From Acanthococcus lagerstroemiae (taxonomy: Eukaryota; Arthropoda; Insecta; Hemiptera; Eriococcidae): a stretch of 64,000 nucleotides of DNA. The notes under the pieces are model-generated. The model made no database searches and was not told the origin of the DNA. It was given only the letters and a program-made list of their open reading frames with translations. Where the stretch lies: assembly GCA_031841125.1 (NCBI GenBank), contig CM063106.1, positions 33,724,001-33,788,000 of the forward strand, in the 5' to 3' direction. Shown here in pieces: positions 46,126-59,300 of the stretch. Numbering within the stretch: the first letter of the stretch is position 1; every line of letters begins with the position of its first letter. A program made the translations under genes and the position numbers.

Positions 46126-48779
46126 CAAAGAGGACAGCCCCCACCCCACCCACCCCAAAATTCTTTTTCGAAAATGTACATTTGTGATACACAAAGTTCT
46201 GCACTATTGTCTATGAAAAATGTGGTAACTCTTTTAACACGTCGAATATGCAATGCACAACACGCGATTTGACATTTTCGAAATCTTCAATTTCCTGGGG
46301 TGAACTAATAAAACGTGAAAATCTCTGGATTGGCGAGAGCTAGAGGAAGACGGTTTGAAACTTTGGGAGTAGAATGACCCCGCTTACAAAAAGTTAAAAC
46401 CGTGCTGCTGTAGCTGCCCTCAATCCAACGATTTTCCCGTTTTAACGTCAATTCGCGTACATGGAATTGCAGACTCAACGTGTGTAAGGCGTCACCACAT
46501 TACTTCGAATTTTCGAATTTTTCAAAATCTCCAATTTCCTGGGGCGAACTGATGTGAAAATCTTTTGATTGGAGATAGCTAGAGCGAGACGGTTTGAAAT
46601 TTTAGATAGAGGAGACAATTTCGAGTAAGACTGACTCTTCAGCCGAAAAATAAAATTTTCGCTCTAAAAAAGACATGATTTATGTATGGAAAAATTTTCA
46701 AAATTCGAGAAAATCCAAAATTTCGAATTAAAGACTGTTTTTTACTCAAATTTTCACGCTGAGTTCGAATCTGTTGTTCAAATTTGGCGGCGACACACCG
46801 TTGCCGAGATACACTCGAAAATGTGGTCAAAATGAGTCGCATAACGAAGAATGTGGTAACGCCTTCAGCACAGTGAACATGCAACGCCTAAAACACCAAT
46901 TGACATTTTCGAAATCTCCAATTCCCTGGGGCTAACTGATAAAACGCGAAAATCTCTTGATTGAGCAAATGTAAAATTTGAAAGAAAATGAGCCCCGTCT
47001 TTCAAGAATTTCAAACCGTTTCGCTGTACCTGCCACCAATCCAAAGATTTTCGCGTTTTATCAGTTCGCCCCAGGAAATGAGAAAATTCTAACACGTCAA
47101 TATGCCTAGTTTGTATTGCATACTCAACGCATTGAAGGCGACAAAAACATTACAGTTTTTATTTTCGTCTATTTTCGAATAATTTGGTAATACCGTCAAC
47201 GTATCGAATATGCAACCAAATACACACCAATTGACATTTTCGAAATTTCTAATTTCCTGGGGCGAACTAATAAAACGTAAAAATCTCTGGACTGGTGACA
47301 GCCAGAGGAAAACTGTCTGCAACTTTGAGGGCAAAATTATACCCTCTTTCGGAAATTTCAAACCGTTTCGCTCCAGCGGCGTCCAATTCAAAGATTTTCG
47401 CGTTTTATCAGTTCGCCCCAGGAAATTGAGAAATTTGAAAACGTATATTCCCGCATCCGGAATTGCATATTCAACGCGATGAAGGCGTCAAAACATTACC
47501 ATTTTCATTTTCGTCCATTTTCGAATAGTCCGGTAATGCCTTCAGCATGTCAAATATGCAACCGAATACACACCAATTAACATTTTCGAAATTCCTAATT
47601 TCCTGGGGCGAACTAATAAAACGCGAAAATCTCTGAGCTGGTGACAGCTAGAGGAAAACAGTTTGAAGTTTTAAGAGCAAAATGATCCCCTCTTTCGAAT
47701 ACATGAACCCGTTTTGCTGTAGCTCCCTCCAATCCGAAGATTTTCGCGTTTTATTAGTTCGCCCCAGGAATTTCGAAACCTCAATTCGCGTAGTTGGTAT
47801 TGCATATTCGACACATTGAAGGAGTTTTCATTTTCGTCTATTTTCGAATATTCTGATAATGCCTTCAGCATGTCGAATATGCAATACAATACGCACCAAG
47901 GGATGTTTTCAATATCTCAAATTTCCTGGGACGAAATAATTGAACGCGAAGATCTCTGAATTGGTGAGAGCTAGAGGAACACTGTTTGAAATTTTGGGAG
48001 CAGAATGATCTTATCTTTCGAAAATTTCAAGGCATATCGCTGTAGCTGCCCCCAATCCAAAGATTTTCGCGTTTTCTTAGTTCGCCCCAGGAATTTCAAA
48101 ACGTCAATTCGTGTAGTTGGTATTGCATAGCCAACGTGTAGAAGGCGTTACCACTCTACTTCGGATTTTCGAATAGTCTGGTGATGCCTTCAGAATGTTA
48201 ATATGTAACCCAATACATACCAAATGACATTTCCGAAATTTCTAATTTCCTGAAGTGAACTAATAAAAGTGAAAATCTCTGGATTGGTGAGAGCTAGAGG
48301 AAGACGGTTTGAAACTTTGGGAGCAGAATGACCCCCGCTTACAAAAAATTAAAACCGTACTAGTGTAGCTGCCCTCAAACCAACGATTTTCCCGTTTTAT
48401 TAGTTCGCCCAGGAAATTAGAAATTTCCAAAACGTCAATTCGCGTACAGGGAATTGCAGACTCAGCGTGTGCAAGGCGTCACCACATTACTTCGAATTTC
48501 CTTGAGCGAACTGATAAAACGCGAAAATCTCTTGATTGGAGATAGCTAGAGCGAACCGGTTTGAAATTTTGGATAGAGGAGACAATTTTGAATAAGACTG
48601 ACTTGTCACCTGGAAAAATAAATTTTCGCCCCAAAAAAGACATGATGTATTATTGGAGAAATTTTTGAAAATCCGAGAGAATCAAAAATTTCTAATTAAA
48701 GACTGTTTTTTGCTCAATTTTGCACGCTGAGTTTGAATCTGTTGTTCAAATTCGACGGCGACGCTCCGTTGCCGAGATA

Positions 48780-50740
48780 CACTAGAAAATGCAACCAAAT
48801 AAAAAAGAATGTGGTAACGCCGTCAACATGGACTGCCCCCCAAGACCTCTTCAGGACCCCGCTTGTAGGAAAATGAAAGGAACTATCAAATTCTTATACT
48901 CTTCATTGCTGTTCGCTGAACTGCTTCCAAGAACCGTCACTCGATCGAAGCGAAGACAGTTTCAAAGCCTTTTTAAAATTCATCACTTTGTATAACTGCT
49001 TCCTCTATACAAATGGTTTCCATCTGAAGCTAACTCTGACCGAAGTCCCAGGGGTAGAGGGGGGGGGCAAAGTTGATCTCAAAATGTAGGAAATGAAAAA
49101 TCAGCACTTCTTTGGTAAAGGTTTCTTACCAATTTTTCACCGTTTTTCTCTATTTCTCACCGTTCTTGAGATATTTGCAATTTTCCGGAAAATTTTCGAT
49201 TTTTTTCTTCCGGGTTTCGAAAAATTTTTGAAAAAGAACCAATTTTGAATTTGCATGTTATTTAAATTGCATAACCTGCAAATAGTAGGCACAAGTCTTT
49301 AAAATGAATAATTTGTGCCTGTTAATAGTAAGCTAGTAACTTGAATGACATCCAAATTTGAAATTGGTTCTTTTTCGATAGTTTTTTGAAACCTGGAAGA
49401 AAAAATAAAACATTTTCCGGAAAATTGAATATCTCGAGAACAGTGAGTGATAGAGAAAAACGGAGAAAATTTGGTAAGAAACCATTATTATAGAAGTGCT
49501 GATTTTTCATTTCCTACAATTTGAGATCAACTTGCCACCAATCCCTGGGGGGGGGGGTGCTTCCCATGAAAATAATCTGTATAGAGTACATATTTGTACC
49601 CATTTGTAATTGGTGCCTGCTGCTGGCAGGTATGATGCGAACATGCCTCTCGCCCCCGTGTGGCTTCTCTTAGGGCGGTGCTGTTGATGAAGATAATTTT
49701 CACTAGTTATATTTTGTTTTCGTATCACTGAATTAACTAGTAAATAGATTTCTTCATCATTGGGTTCCTCTAGGAAACACCCAATGGGACCGGGGGCAGG
49801 TAGGTATCATAACCAACTACTACAGGAAACAGCGTTTAGAAAGTCTCTTACAGTACCATCCCATTTCTTCCTTTCTGCGGAAGGAGGGGCAACTGTCCTC
49901 AAGACTAGACTTTGAACTTGTAAACTGTGACAGATTTAACAGGTCATGAGGCGAACATCTGCTAACTGCCCCCCCCCCAAGACCTCTTCAGGACCCCGCT
50001 TGTGGGAAAACGAAAGGAACTATCAAATTCTTATATACTCTTCATGTATAACTGCTTTCTCTATGCAAATCGCTTCCATCTGCAGCTAACTCTGATAGAA
50101 GTCCCAGTGGGAGGGGGGCGGCAAGTTGATCTCAAAATGTGGGAAATGAAAAATCAGCACTTCTTTGGTAAAGGTTTCTTACCAAATTTTCTCCGTTTTT
50201 CTCTGTCTCTCACCATACTTGAGATATTTGCCTAAAGAAGTGCCGATTTTTCGTTTCCTACATTTTGAGATCAACTTGTCCCCAGCCCCTGAGAGGGGGC
50301 GGGTTGCATCACATAAAAATGATCTGTATAGAGTACATATTTGTGCCAATTCGTAATTGGTACCCGCTGCAGGCAGGTGTGATGTCAACATGCCACTAAC
50401 CCCTTGAGGATTCTCTTAGGGAGTTGCTGCAGATGAAAATGATTTATATATAGCACACTTTTGTACCACTTACTAATTAGTACCGTCTACTGATAGCTAT
50501 GATATCTACATACTCCCAATCCCTTAGTACTTCTCTTGGGGGTAGCTGCAGATTATGGAAACAATTTATACAGAGAAAGCAGTTGTGCAAAGTGATCAAA
50601 TTGAAAGGCTTTGAACCAATTTTGATTTCATTCCAACGATGGACCCAGGAAGCAGTTCCGGGAGCAGCAAGGAAAAGTATGTAAGAGATTAACAGTTCCT
50701 TTCGTTTTTCTAGATGCGGGATCTTACAAAATGGTTCTTG
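48780..50740. repeat. Second fold-back repeat family within the array
   Basis: GAAATGAAAAATCAGCACTT (near 49091 and 50144) pairs with AAGTGCTGATTTTTCATTTC (near 49495) and AAGTGCCGATTTTTCGTTTC (near 50238). CAAGACCTCTTCAGGACCCC occurs at about 48840 and 49978, with an inverted, diverged copy near 50700-50745. There are G/C runs (49057-49066, 49547-49557, 49969-49978) and three spaced copies of ATCTGTATAGAGTACATATT-like sequence. No gene. Confidence 0.75.
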
Positions 50741-53027
50741 GGGAAAAGTCGGCAAATGTAAAATTTGAGAGCAAAATGAGCGCATTTTTCAAGAATTTCA
50801 AACCGTTTCGCTGTACCTGCCACCAATCCAAAGATTTTCGCGTTTTATCGGTTCGCCCCAGAAAACTGGAAAATTCTAAAACGTCGATTTCCGTAATTAG
50901 CATTGCATACTCAACGCATTGAAGGCGACAAAAACATTACAGTTTTGTTTGGTAATACCTTCAGCGTATCGAATATGCAACCGAATACACACCAATTGAC
51001 ATTTTCGAAATTTCTAATTTCCTGGGGCGAACTAATAAAACGTGAAAATCTCTGGACTGGTGACAGCTAGAGGAAAACGGTCTGCAACTTTGAAAGCAAA
51101 ATGATTCCCTCTTTCGGAAATTTCAAACCGTTTTGCTCCAGCAGCGTCCAATTCATAGATTTTCGCGTTTTATCAGTTCACCCGAGGAAATTGAAAAATT
51201 TGAAAACGTATATTCCTGTATCCGGAATTGAATATTCAACGCGTTGAAGGCGTCAAAACATTACCATTCTCATTTTCATCAATTTTCGAATAGTCTGGTA
51301 ATGCCTTCAGCATGTCAAATATGCAATCGAACACACCAATTAACATTTTCGAAATTCCTAATTTCCTGGGGCGAACTAATAAAACGCGAAAATCTCTGAG
51401 CTGGTGACAGCTAGAGGAAAACGGTTTGAAATTTTAAGAGCAAAATGATCCCCTCTTTCGAATACATGAAACCGTTTCGCTGTAGCTGCCTCCAATCCAA
51501 AAGTTTTCGCGTTTTATTAGTTCGCCCCAGGAATTTCAAAACGTCAATTCGCGTAGTTGGTATTGCATATTCAACGCGTTGAAGGTGTCAAAAACATTAC
51601 AGTTTTCATTTTCGTCTATTTTCGAATATTCTGATAATGCCGTCAGCATGTCGAATATGCAATACAATACGCACCAGCGAAAATCTCTGAATTGGTGAGA
51701 GCTAGAGGAACACTGTTTGAAATTTTGGGAGCAGAATAATCTTATCTTTCGAAAATTCCAAAGCATATCGCTGTAGCTGCCCCCAATCCAAAGATTTTCG
51801 TGTTTTATTAGTGCGCCCCAGGAATTTTAAAACGTTAATTCGCGTAGTTGGTATTGCATAGTCAATGTGTGGAAGGCGTTACCACTCTACTTCGGATTTT
51901 CAAATAGTCCGGTGATGCCTTCAGAATGTTAATATGTAACCCAATACACACTAAATGACATTATCGAAATTTCTAATTTCCTGGGGTGAACTAATAAAAC
52001 GTGAAAATCTCTGGATTGGCGAGAGCTAGAGGAAGACGGTTTGAAACTTTGGGAGCAGAATGACCCCCGCTTACAAAAAGTTAAAACCGTGCTGCTGTAG
52101 CTGCCCTCAATCCAACGATTTTCCCGTTTTATTAGTTCGCCCCAGGAAATTGGAAATTTCCAAAACGTCAATTCGCGTACATGGAATTGCAGACTCAACG
52201 TGTGTAAGGCGTCGCCACATTACTTCGAATTTTCGAATTTTTCAAAATCTCCGATTTCCTGGAGCGAACTGATGCGAAAATCTCTTGATTGGAGATAGCT
52301 AGAGCGAACCGGTTGAAATTTTGGATAGAGGAGACAATTTTGAATAAGACTGACTCTTCAGCCGATAAAAGAATTTTTTCGCCATTATGGAGAAATTTTC
52401 AAAATTTGAGGAAATCCCATATTTCGAATTAAAGACTGATTTTACTCAATTTGTCACGCTGAGTTCGAATCTGTTGTTCAAATTTGGCAGCGACGCTCCG
52501 TTGCCGAGATACACTAGAAAATGTGGTCAAAATGGGTCAAATAACGATGAATGTGGTAACGCCTTCAACACGGTGAACATGCAACCCCAAAAACACCAAT
52601 TGACATTTTGGAAATCTCCAATTTCGTGGGGCGAACTGATAAAACGCGAAAATCTCTTGATTGGAGATAGCTAGACTGAAATGCTTTGAAATTTTGGATA
52701 AAGGAAACAATTTCGAGTAAGACTAATACTGTAAAGAAAAAAAGTTGAAAAAAGTAATTTCTTTTAAAATTTTGTAATTTTTATTCGTTTCTTCATGATA
52801 CCGAAGCCGCTTTTCATCAGCATAATTTCTCTACTTTCTGAACTTCACGATATTTTTTGAGCAGTGATTACTGACTGTTAGCGAGTTTTCCAGCGCTGAA
52901 AAAGCATCGTGATAATCGAAGTTCTGAGACCCTTTGCTCCCCGCTTTTGGTGTCCCAATTTTCAGCTTAGGCAAATTGACTTCAAAAATGAACTGGGTGA
53001 CTCAAAAAATCTTAGAGTGGAGAGTAT

Positions 53028-54091
53028 GTTACGGTACATGATGTAAATGTAAATTCGGGATCGAACGTGAATTCCCGGGCAAGTACGTTGTATCCCAGCG
53101 TCACTGGGCCGTGGTGTTAATGACCGGGATATGACGTAATTTACATAGTTACTTGGGCCATGTTGGTACACATTCAGATCACCAGATAATTCTTAAGGAC
53201 AATCCGAACGAGTTTTGAACTCGACAAATACAGGATAATCCAGCTGATCGAAGCAAATCTCGAAGTCCTAACTGAGACCGAAAAAAAAAGACAGCGAAAT
53301 AGGAGTTATGGCCTAAAAAAAAAAAAAGGTCAAATTATCATCACTTCCCGAGCTGGTCGACCTTGCCCAGTATAGTTCGGGGAATGACGTGCGCGTTATT
53401 GTATTATACTGTCTAAAATGTTCCAAGATGTCAACTAAATGACTAAATTTTCCGAAAAATGTCGATTTCGAAGATTCATATGTGTGTGGGAGAGGGGCTC
53501 ACTCCACCCCTGCATATTTCATATTATAGATTATCTGTTTCGTCAATTTTAGTTGAATTTGGTCGACTTTGAACGAGTTTGGTTATTGTTGACCTATTCG
53601 AGCCAAATAAATAAATCTAGCCTTTGGACCTCCGGCTTCCTGGTACCCGATGCGCAATCAGTTACCCTCTAGTTACCCAGTTACCCGCGGAAAAGTTACC
53701 AATTTGTTCCCCTCGGGTTACCCTTGTTCCCGTTTAGTTATCCCGGTAACTGGTAGGATTTTGCGCATCGGGTACACATTCTCAGAGTCACCCATTCCCA
53801 GTATGACGACAAAACTGAAGCGTTTTAAAATAAACTATTTTAGCTATTTAGCCGGACTACTCATATAGATGGCCCAAAATGCCAAGATTTCCCAAGATGT
53901 ATTGGGAAATCTTGAGGAAGCCCGGTCCAATTCTAATATTATCTGAAATTTACAAGACTTCCCAAGTAAATTGTTGACAAAATGGGTGTTCACGATTTCC
54001 CGGACTTTAACGTGCATGCTCGTTGGTTTTCATAGTTAACGTTATTTCCCGGCCATTATCGTCATTATCAGATTTACATCATGTACCGTAA
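53028..54091. mobile_element. Fold-back element of about 1.06 kb
   Basis: GTTACGGTACATGATGTAAAT at the left is the inverse of ATTTACATCATGTACCGTAAC at the right. Inner pairs (for example TGACCGGGATATGACG with CGTTATTTCCCGGCCA) suggest longer decayed arms. It contains a small MITE (53642-53775) and a short palindrome (AAGATTTCCCAA/TTGGGAAATCTT at about 53884-53913). Confidence 0.65.
53642..53775. mobile_element. MITE of 134 bp
   Basis: GGTACCCGATGCGCAA and TTGCGCATCGGGTAC are terminal inverted repeats. The interior is a run of GTTACCC/GTTCCC words. Target duplication not resolved. Confidence 0.7.
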
Positions 54092-54309
54092 CAAGTATAT
54101 TGTATTTCTCATTATTTCCGATTTTGGCTCCCTTCCTCCTCCTCAAATGTCAAGTTATGAAAATCGGGTCAAATTAATGTTAAAATATCAAGCGACACTG
54201 AAAACCCTATACTTGATATCTGCATTGTATTTCATAACATATTTTAAACCTCGCCACCCCTTTGCATTACAATTCTTGAAACAGGGGCAAACTGATACCA
54301 ACATTTAAT

Positions 54310-56203
54310 TTATGGTCCTCGAATAGTCCACAGTCGATATCACGATGGAATTTATACACTTAGCTTGAAAATTTACCTTAAAATACTCCCTGTCCAAACC
54401 ACTGAAACACAAAACACCCGATCTCACATGCGTGGTATGCGAGGGATAGGGCGAGGACAAGAAATTCCCAGGGATGGAAAGCTACAAAAGTAGGGAGCCA
54501 AGAGCACGTAACATTTGAACTCTGGCTCTCTCAAAATCCTATAAAATGACAGAACTACTTTAAAAATTGCTTTTCTCTCCATGAGGCAAGTGTTAAACTG
54601 TGCTGTTCTGAAGAGTTTATTTACACCCCTCGTTGTGACGTTTCTGGTACAGATACGAAAAATGTACTACATACGGTTCTCATAAAGAATCTAGTGTCTT
54701 CTCTAAAAAAATTACCAGAAGGGGTAAAGGTGGAGGTAAAGACAAATCGACCAACCAAAAACTATAAAGATCGATTGCCAAATCTTCTATTTTGAATGAC
54801 ACACAAAATAAAACGAAACTTTTTATAAAATGTGACGAATAGTTAATGTTAGAAGACTAAGTACTAGAAAAGTATCACAAATTGCCTTCAACATACAATA
54901 CTCTGATTTTAGGAAAGGATGGAATTCAATTCGTAAACGAAATTCTAACATCATTAACACTCAGTACTCTAAGCTACTATGCAAGACCTTATTGATTAAA
55001 TCAAGTTTCATCATTTCACTTTTCCGTTTCTGTAATAAATGTATCAGTATAGTTCAAAGAAATTAAAAAGAAGATTAATAGTTCAAATACTTGTACATAC
55101 GTGCAAAATGCCATGGTGAATTATCGGTTGTATCGGTGGTGTTAGACACAAATTGGGTGAACATTTTGGGTGAATATTAGAAAACTGAGATTATATGTTA
55201 GGTATTCAGCAGAACCAGACGAAACAAAAATACCACGGAAATAAACGGTATGAAATTAGTTGAGAAGTTATATGCATACTTCTATGAATGTTATATGAGA
55301 TGATAATATTTTTGATCACATAATTGGGATGATTCAGTTTGGATTATAAAAACTGTAATTTTATTACACGTGCGCTGTTAGAGGTACTGCAAAATAGGCG
55401 TTAAACTATAAAAACTGTAAATACAGGTACCCTAATTATACTTAGAAAATAACGATAAACATTAATTTATACTTAGGTACTTAATAATAAGAAATACAAT
55501 AATCACGAACAAGGATATGCTTATAAGCGTTCACAACGAGTAAAAAATGAATCACAATGTGATATAATAAATACGTGCGCACACGTGAAAAGTGACTTAC
55601 TTTAATCCCTCCAAAATTGAATGATGGAAAGGAAACAAATTCAAAACTAAACCAATGACATTAAAAAAAAGAGCATAATTGCAAAAGCTGACTGGTTATG
55701 AATGAGCCTAGCTTCGTAATCGTTATAATTTATTACGTAGCAGGCATTTTTCTCTCTTCTCACTAGGAAAAACTTATACCGATATTTTCCATCATACTTG
55801 TCCCAGGTGATTACTGTATAACTTCGTACAAGAGCGCACCCCCCCCCTCGATCAAAAATCAGATTCACGTGGCGATGGAGTTCATCACTCTTAACCACGG
55901 AATGTAACCAAGAGCTTCTAAATTATGCGTAGACTTTCTAAAGGAAACACACATGCGAGAAAGTATTTACACGTTAATGATTTAGGTAGATAGTATTCCT
56001 AAGATTTTTTTTTTTTTCTTATTCAAAATTGAGGTAAACAAGTTTTGCTTTTGATACTTCTTGTTTTTTCGTGTTTTTTTTTTTCTTCTTCTTTTTTTGT
56101 ATGGCAACATAATACATATAGTGGCAACATCGCTTTTCACTACTTCAGTAAACAGTAAAATAAAAAGAAAAGAACCAACGAGAGAACGAGAACAAATAGT
56201 AAA
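54310..56203. other. GILT 3' flank; no gene seen
   Basis: AT-rich sequence beyond the GILT stop codon (the gene is on the minus strand). No recognisable ORF or transposon ends were found. Poly(T) and poly(A) tracts lie at about 56006-56015 and 56076-56085. Confidence 0.4.
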
Positions 56204-56383
56204 TTAGTAAAGTTTACTGACGAAAATTGAGAGAAGAACGACTGGTAGGACCGTAAGCGAAGAAATGGCTGCAGAGTTCTGTGATTTACACACGTCCGGT
56301 TTGGTATCGTTGAATGTGACGAAAGTACAATAATTATCCACGAAGTTGTTCACCAGTTTTGCAGATGCGTCCTTGGAGTATTC
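56204..56383 (-). CDS. GILT last exon
   Basis: Acceptor TTCGTTGATAG; 59 codons starting EYSKDASAKLVNNFVDNYC and ending SIFVSKLY, then TAA. The phase matches the preceding exon. Confidence 0.85.
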   Translation of the reverse strand, partial: EYSKDASAKLVNNFVDNYCTFVTFNDTKPDVCKSQNSAAISSLTVLPVVLLSIFVSKLY

Positions 56384-59300
56384 CTATCAACGAAAAAAAA
56401 AAAAAGTAAATGTGTAAACATATCCAAACATTTTACAATAATCAAAATATTCATCTTGGTACACACTCCTAGAACATTAAAAAAACCTGCGTCGAGGCTG
56501 ATCAAGGACTGGGACATAATTCAAATCCTTATCCCCGAGTACTGAAATAAATTGAGATCAAGTTTTTATTTACGATTTTTATCGTAGAAAAGTCAGCTTG
56601 AATTTATCTTTATTCTGATTGACAATCGAAATATAAAAACAGTGAATTTCGGCGTAAATTTTGATTGGCAAGCAAAATAACGATGTACAAATATATTTTT
56701 GTAAATTTAACAACTTCTCTCCGGTTTTAATCAGTAAGTACTTAGCTTCATTTAACTGACTTAACAAAACAGAAAAGCTGTCGTTTCAATTTTCTTCAAT
56801 TCTAGTTCGAGAGGAGAAAATTGAAATCATGGCCGGCGAATCCCCAGTAGCAAGCATATTCGCTTGCAGCTAACTGGATTTCCAATCAGGTGCAACACTT
56901 TTTTTGATTGGAAATGTAACGCTCCCCGACACGAACTCAGTGGTTGACATTTCCATGAAAATTTATTTTAGCATTTTATATGCTTTTACTACTGGGTATA
57001 CATGAGCGAAAACCGTAATGCTCCTCCTGTAACGCTCCCCTGACACGAATTTAGTGGTTGACATTTACAATCTGCAGCCGTGTTGTTGCTGCGCGACTGC
57101 AGTCTGCATCCATTAGGGAGAGAACATTGCCTAGGTAGCGCTAGTATAACACACTAACACAAATTAAGTAACGTTCAACATACCGGAAACGTCTGGGGTA
57201 TTATTTCAGTTTCCCTATTCTTCTATGTCAAAAATCACGACTTTCAATTTCACGTAATTTCATTTCAAAAATGTCCACAGGGGTAATTCTTTTTTATCCT
57301 ACTAGATAGCTCAATGCTATTGCTGAAATTATTTCAACCAATTTTCTTTCAAAACGATTTTTATAACACGCCAAAGACGTTCAAAGATCACTCCTTTTAC
57401 ACTTTTTTACATGAATGGGTCAAACTGAGACCGGGCATGGAAAGAATCGTCCCCTGGCGGCCAAAAATAGAAATGTTGACAGAATGATCATGTAGGACCA
57501 TTCAATAGCGATGAAAATAAAAAAAAGGAGACCAAAACTTTTCGATTTTTCTAAAATTATTAATAATGTGAAGGTATTCGGAAGTGTATAGTAATGTGTA
57601 TTTAACGTGACACAAATTTTTATCTTTATTATTTGTCATAAAAAAACATTAATCATCATGATCACTTTACCTCTGCAGGTTGGAGAAAATATACCTACCT
57701 AATTTTAAGAGCCGTACCAAAAATGTTTGAAACCGAAAATTGCTAGATTTACACATCATTTTAATTGCCATGATCATTCTTTTGAATTCTCATCACCTAC
57801 TAGAGCGATACTAGCGCGCCATACGTTCGCCCGTCCGAATTGGACGCTGTTTAACAAAAGGGAACTAACCCACAAAATCTGCTTTTTGGGAACACATGAT
57901 TCGAAGTTCAAGAGCCATGTAGAAACTATATGGCATTGCGTTTATTGATATGCTTTTTTCAACGTGAGTACACATTTTTGAATCGGGGGCCCAATTTTGA
58001 AAAATTCTACGTTTTACGCTCTTTCCAACGATACTAATAATTTATTTTGTTTCCAAATGTGGGTTAGTTCCCTTTTGTTGAACAGCGTTCAATTATCCCC
58101 TTTCTGTGGAAGCACGGCTACCAACATAGATACTTTTGGTTAACTTCCCAATGCCCACGACAAAAAGCCAGTCCGTATGATTTAGCTCTTCATGGTGATA
58201 ATTCAGTTCAGTGGTTGACATTTTCATGGACTTTTCTTCCTTCCAATCATGTGAGGAGTTATCTGTCAAAAGGGCCCTTGACGAACAGGTGCCCTTTTTG
58301 CGGGTATGCTGATTTTCGAATTCTGCGTGTCCTACTCTTTAGGAACCAGTTGAAAATTTTTCCAAAATCAACGAATTCACTGTACCATGCTGTCTCAAAT
58401 ACGTCCCTCTCTTGTAGCCGTGTACATTGTATACAGTCGCTTTACTTCTTATCAATACCAGTCGAACAACAAAAGCGCCTTTCATTCTGAGATCGCTCTC
58501 AAGCGAAGTGGCAACCTCAAGTGTTCTGAGGTTCTGACAGAGAAACGTGGTGAAGTAGGAAAATTTAACAGATATCAAGGAAAAATTTCGATTTGCAGGT
58601 GTGACAGTGCGAGATGGCGGTGCGAAGTAGGTATAAGTTCCAGTGTTTACAATAGCAGAACAGCAACGTCTTCGAAACTGTTATTGTGTTTCGTGTTCCT
58701 CTGTGTTTAAGTTGATAAACTGAAACCCGCTCTGTATGTAAGTATGTAGTATGTACCAACGCATAATATTCTTAGAGAAATATACAGTGGTGTAGTAGAG
58801 CGGGAACGGCGTTCCCACACTGGTTTTCCGCAGATGGATACATACGACTTTCGGACTTTCCTTATAATTTGTCAAATATATTTAGCGTTCCCACACTGGA
58901 AAATTTGCCACTACACCCCTGGAAATATATATTCTCCAAGACGATATTCAGTGAAATTGGCGCCGATAAATAATTACAAACGCATTGAATTAACATCGAT
59001 TCTATGCTGAAATGTGTACAAACTTATCATGCAGTCCATAAACCCAAGCATACATTACATCAAAGGATGAAAAGCGAGTAACTCATTCCACGATAATATG
59101 CCTCAGAAATTACACATTTCGGTTGCCCTATCGGCATGGAGAGACATCTTCACTACTACATTAGCTTCAATCACAAGAATATACATAATAACTCATCATA
59201 CAGCGAGTTAGGAATTGTGTATTTTCTATTTTGTTCCATAAGTTGTATAAACGTATGGAAACAAGCAAAATAGAAGAGTAATATGTACATGAAATTCACC

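Larger units (their letters stand above)
36541..52735. repeat. Alternating-orientation satellite-like array (interrupted)
   Basis: A monomer of about 170 bp alternates in orientation, so one full period is about 320-350 bp and dyad symmetric at two centres. Forward signature TTTCCTGGGGCGAACTAATA occurs near 46293, 46910, 47252, 47600, 47921, 48247, 51019, 51360, 51978 and 52620 in varying forms. The inverted signature TTCGCCCCAGGAAAT follows each by about 130 bp (near 47062, 47414, 47757, 50850, 51190, 52138). Diverged units flank the LTR element at 36580-37007 and 45152-45990. Another fold-back family interrupts at 48780-50740. No coding sequence. Confidence 0.85.

Noticed and set aside
46639..52674. 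Many ORFs of 60-105 codons in the satellite array
   Set aside because: They are frames of the alternating repeat, with near-mirror versions on both strands, and vary freely between units.
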